Of a stretch of 14,174 bases of DNA, positions 12,998 to 14,174 are shown in pieces. The stretch lies in assembly GCA_017999235.1 (NCBI GenBank), contig JAGOBN010000029.1:1-14174 (forward strand). Reading direction: 5' to 3'. A program made the translations under genes and the position numbers. Source of the stretch: Anaerolineales bacterium. Its GTDB lineage: Bacteria > Chloroflexota > Anaerolineae > Anaerolineales > UBA6663. The stretch's first letter is position 1. The number at the start of each line of letters is the position of its first letter. The notes under the pieces were generated by a model. The model saw only the letters and a program-made list of their open reading frames with translations, made no database searches and was not told where the DNA came from.

Positions 12998-13972
12998 GTG
13001 AACTTCCGCCGGACGACCGTGGGAATCGTCAGCGCCACGCTGGCCGGCCTGCTGGCATTGGCGGCCTTCGGGCTGCTGTTTTTTTTCCCCCACCCGTGGG
13101 CGCTGCTGGCCGCCGGGCTCGGCGCCAGCGGGCTGGCCGGCGCTCTGCTCGTCTGGCTGCTGGACCGCCGCCTCGGACGCCGGCTCCGGCAGCTCCGCCA
13201 GCGTTTAGCCCCGCACGACCCCGCGCCGGCCGAACCCGATGAACTCACCGCGCTGACGGCCGCCTTTGAGACTCTCACCGCCCGCCTCGCCGGCCAGGCC
13301 AGCGCGCAGACCCTCGCCGTGACCGAACAGCGCCGCTTGCTGGAAGCCAGCGCCGCCCTCACACGCGTGGCCACGGCCCAGGCCGGCTTGGAAGTCTGGT
13401 TGACCCAGGCCAGCGCGTTGTTTTCCGAGCACTTTGGATGCCGGCGCGCCGAGCTGTATTTGTGGGACGCGGACGGCTCAGTCCTGCACTTGGCCGCGCA
13501 CTACGCCGCCGATAACCCGGCCGAGCTGTCCGCCGCCGCTCCGGCAGCGTTGATCACCCCAGCCGCCGCCCACGGCACGCTCCAGACGGAGGCCGGACCG
13601 GGGACCTGGGCCGCACTGCCGCTGCGCGTGGATGAACGCGGGCTCGGTGTCGTGGCGCTGCTGGCCCCCGCCGCGGAGACCTTTACCGCGGAACGACTCG
13701 CCCTGCTGCAACAACTGACCGATCAGATCGCCGCCGCGCTGGAGACCCAGCGCCAACTGGCGCGGCAGCAGCGGCGGCTGCAGCTGGAAGCTTTGGTTTT
13801 GTCCTTGGCCAGCCGCCTCCATCAAACCCACAGCGCCGAAGCCATCCTGGAAAGCGCGGCGACGGAATTAGGCCGCACGCTGGGCGCCCGCCGCGCGGTG
13901 GTGCGCCTGTATGCGCCGGCGGCGCTGGCGGAAACCGACCCGCCCCCCGGAACAACCCATGCCGCCCGCTGA
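12998..13972 (+). CDS. Two-helix membrane protein with HAMP-like linker and GAF domain, 324 aa
   Basis: Membrane-bound GAF protein without an output domain. Two transmembrane helices (about 8-30 and 34-55) are joined by only PHPW, so there is essentially no external sensor. A HAMP-like stretch follows (about 56-97, with DELTALTAAFETL resembling its second helix), then a coiled coil, one GAF domain (about 116-251), a second coiled coil, and only the first part of another GAF (about 263-305, ending LGARRAVVRLYAP) before the stop. I would expect it to work as a dimeric scaffold or as a partner of another sensor rather than as a kinase. The start is GTG 12998, with Asn next, in the context GGACGCCACTG, as at 10091. 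Bases 13079-13091 are T8C5 in the helix-1/loop region. It overlaps the next gene by 14 bases, implying translational coupling. The truncated second GAF could be normal for the subfamily or the result of a frameshift. Confidence 0.82.
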   Translation: MNFRRTTVGIVSATLAGLLALAAFGLLFFFPHPWALLAAGLGASGLAGALLVWLLDRRLGRRLRQLRQRLAPHDPAPAEPDELTALTAAFETLTARLAGQASAQTLAVTEQRRLLEASAALTRVATAQAGLEVWLTQASALFSEHFGCRRAELYLWDADGSVLHLAAHYAADNPAELSAAAPAALITPAAAHGTLQTEAGPGTWAALPLRVDERGLGVVALLAPAAETFTAERLALLQQLTDQIAAALETQRQLARQQRRLQLEALVLSLASRLHQTHSAEAILESAATELGRTLGARRAVVRLYAPAALAETDPPPGTTHAAR

Positions 13973-14174
13973 CCAGGCCGCGACCGATTACCGCCGCCAG
14001 GCAGTGTGGTCGGCCGGCGGGCTGCTGGCCGCCGGACTGTTGAGCACTGGAGGCGCCTACACCCTTTTTTTTAACGTCAGCGCCCCCCCCGGCGGTCTCA
14101 GTGTGATCGCGGCCTTAGCGGCGTTCTGCCTGGCGGCCGCCATCAGCCTAGGCCTGGCCTGGGCCAACCACCCC
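13959..14174 (+). CDS. Start of a two-helix membrane protein, cut by the window edge (72 codons seen)
   Basis: An open frame from ATG 13959 runs to the end of the window. It begins MPPADQAATDYRRQAVWSAG and shows two hydrophobic segments at about residues 15-38 and 46-68, in the same positions as the two helices of the gene upstream. It overlaps that gene by 14 bases in another frame, which is typical of a translationally coupled operon. From the matching topology and position I infer a second membrane GAF/HAMP sensor, perhaps one that carries the missing kinase domain, but only the N-terminus is here. The visible part contains T8 (14065-14072) and C8 (14083-14090). No strong Shine-Dalgarno is seen. 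Confidence 0.7.
   Translation, partial: MPPADQAATDYRRQAVWSAGGLLAAGLLSTGGAYTLFFNVSAPPGGLSVIAALAAFCLAAAISLGLAWANHP

Overview
The window is GC-rich (I judge roughly two thirds G+C) and densely coding, and reads like a Chloroflexota chromosome, most likely the Anaerolineae side. This rests on the combination of a short Flp-type pilin, a menaquinone-type methyltransferase, a giant soluble multi-GAF histidine kinase, CheY-like receivers of a type I associate with that phylum, and a family-39-like membrane glycosyltransferase with a C-terminal beta-rich domain. The taxonomic call is inference; there is no rRNA or marker protein to confirm it.

Left part, minus strand (read right to left): the kinase gene (8894-1131), a UbiE/MenG C-methyltransferase (1063-356), and a lone Flp/Tad-type prepilin (218-72) that ends in a textbook intrinsic terminator (1-35). 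The kinase fills more than half of the window. By reading its 2587 residues I divide it into fourteen GAF-type units of about 145-165 residues, a coiled coil, and a HisKA-HATPase core. It has no membrane segment, so it should be a cytosolic signal integrator.

Centre: a tRNA-Gly(CCC) gene on the plus strand (8937-9008) starts 42 bases from the kinase's most upstream possible start. Its promoter (TTGCAA / TATAAT) overlaps the kinase's 5' region. The kinase start is unclear: the best Shine-Dalgarno/ATG pair is one base out of frame and reads a seven-codon ORF.

Right part, plus strand: a membrane-anchored alpha/beta hydrolase (9081-10073), a GT39-like polytopic glycosyltransferase (10091-12010), then a signalling cluster. 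The cluster holds two stand-alone receiver proteins (12137-12502, 12517-12972), a two-helix membrane GAF protein with no output domain (12998-13972), and the start of another two-helix membrane protein overlapping it (13959 to the edge).

Taken together this looks like a GAF-centred two-component network. The obvious hypothesis is that the giant orphan kinase and the kinase-less receivers/GAF membrane proteins 3 kb away belong to one phosphorelay, though a kinase beyond the right edge is an equally good partner. I see no CRISPR array, insertion sequence, riboswitch or prophage. There is no gene-free stretch longer than 300 bases.
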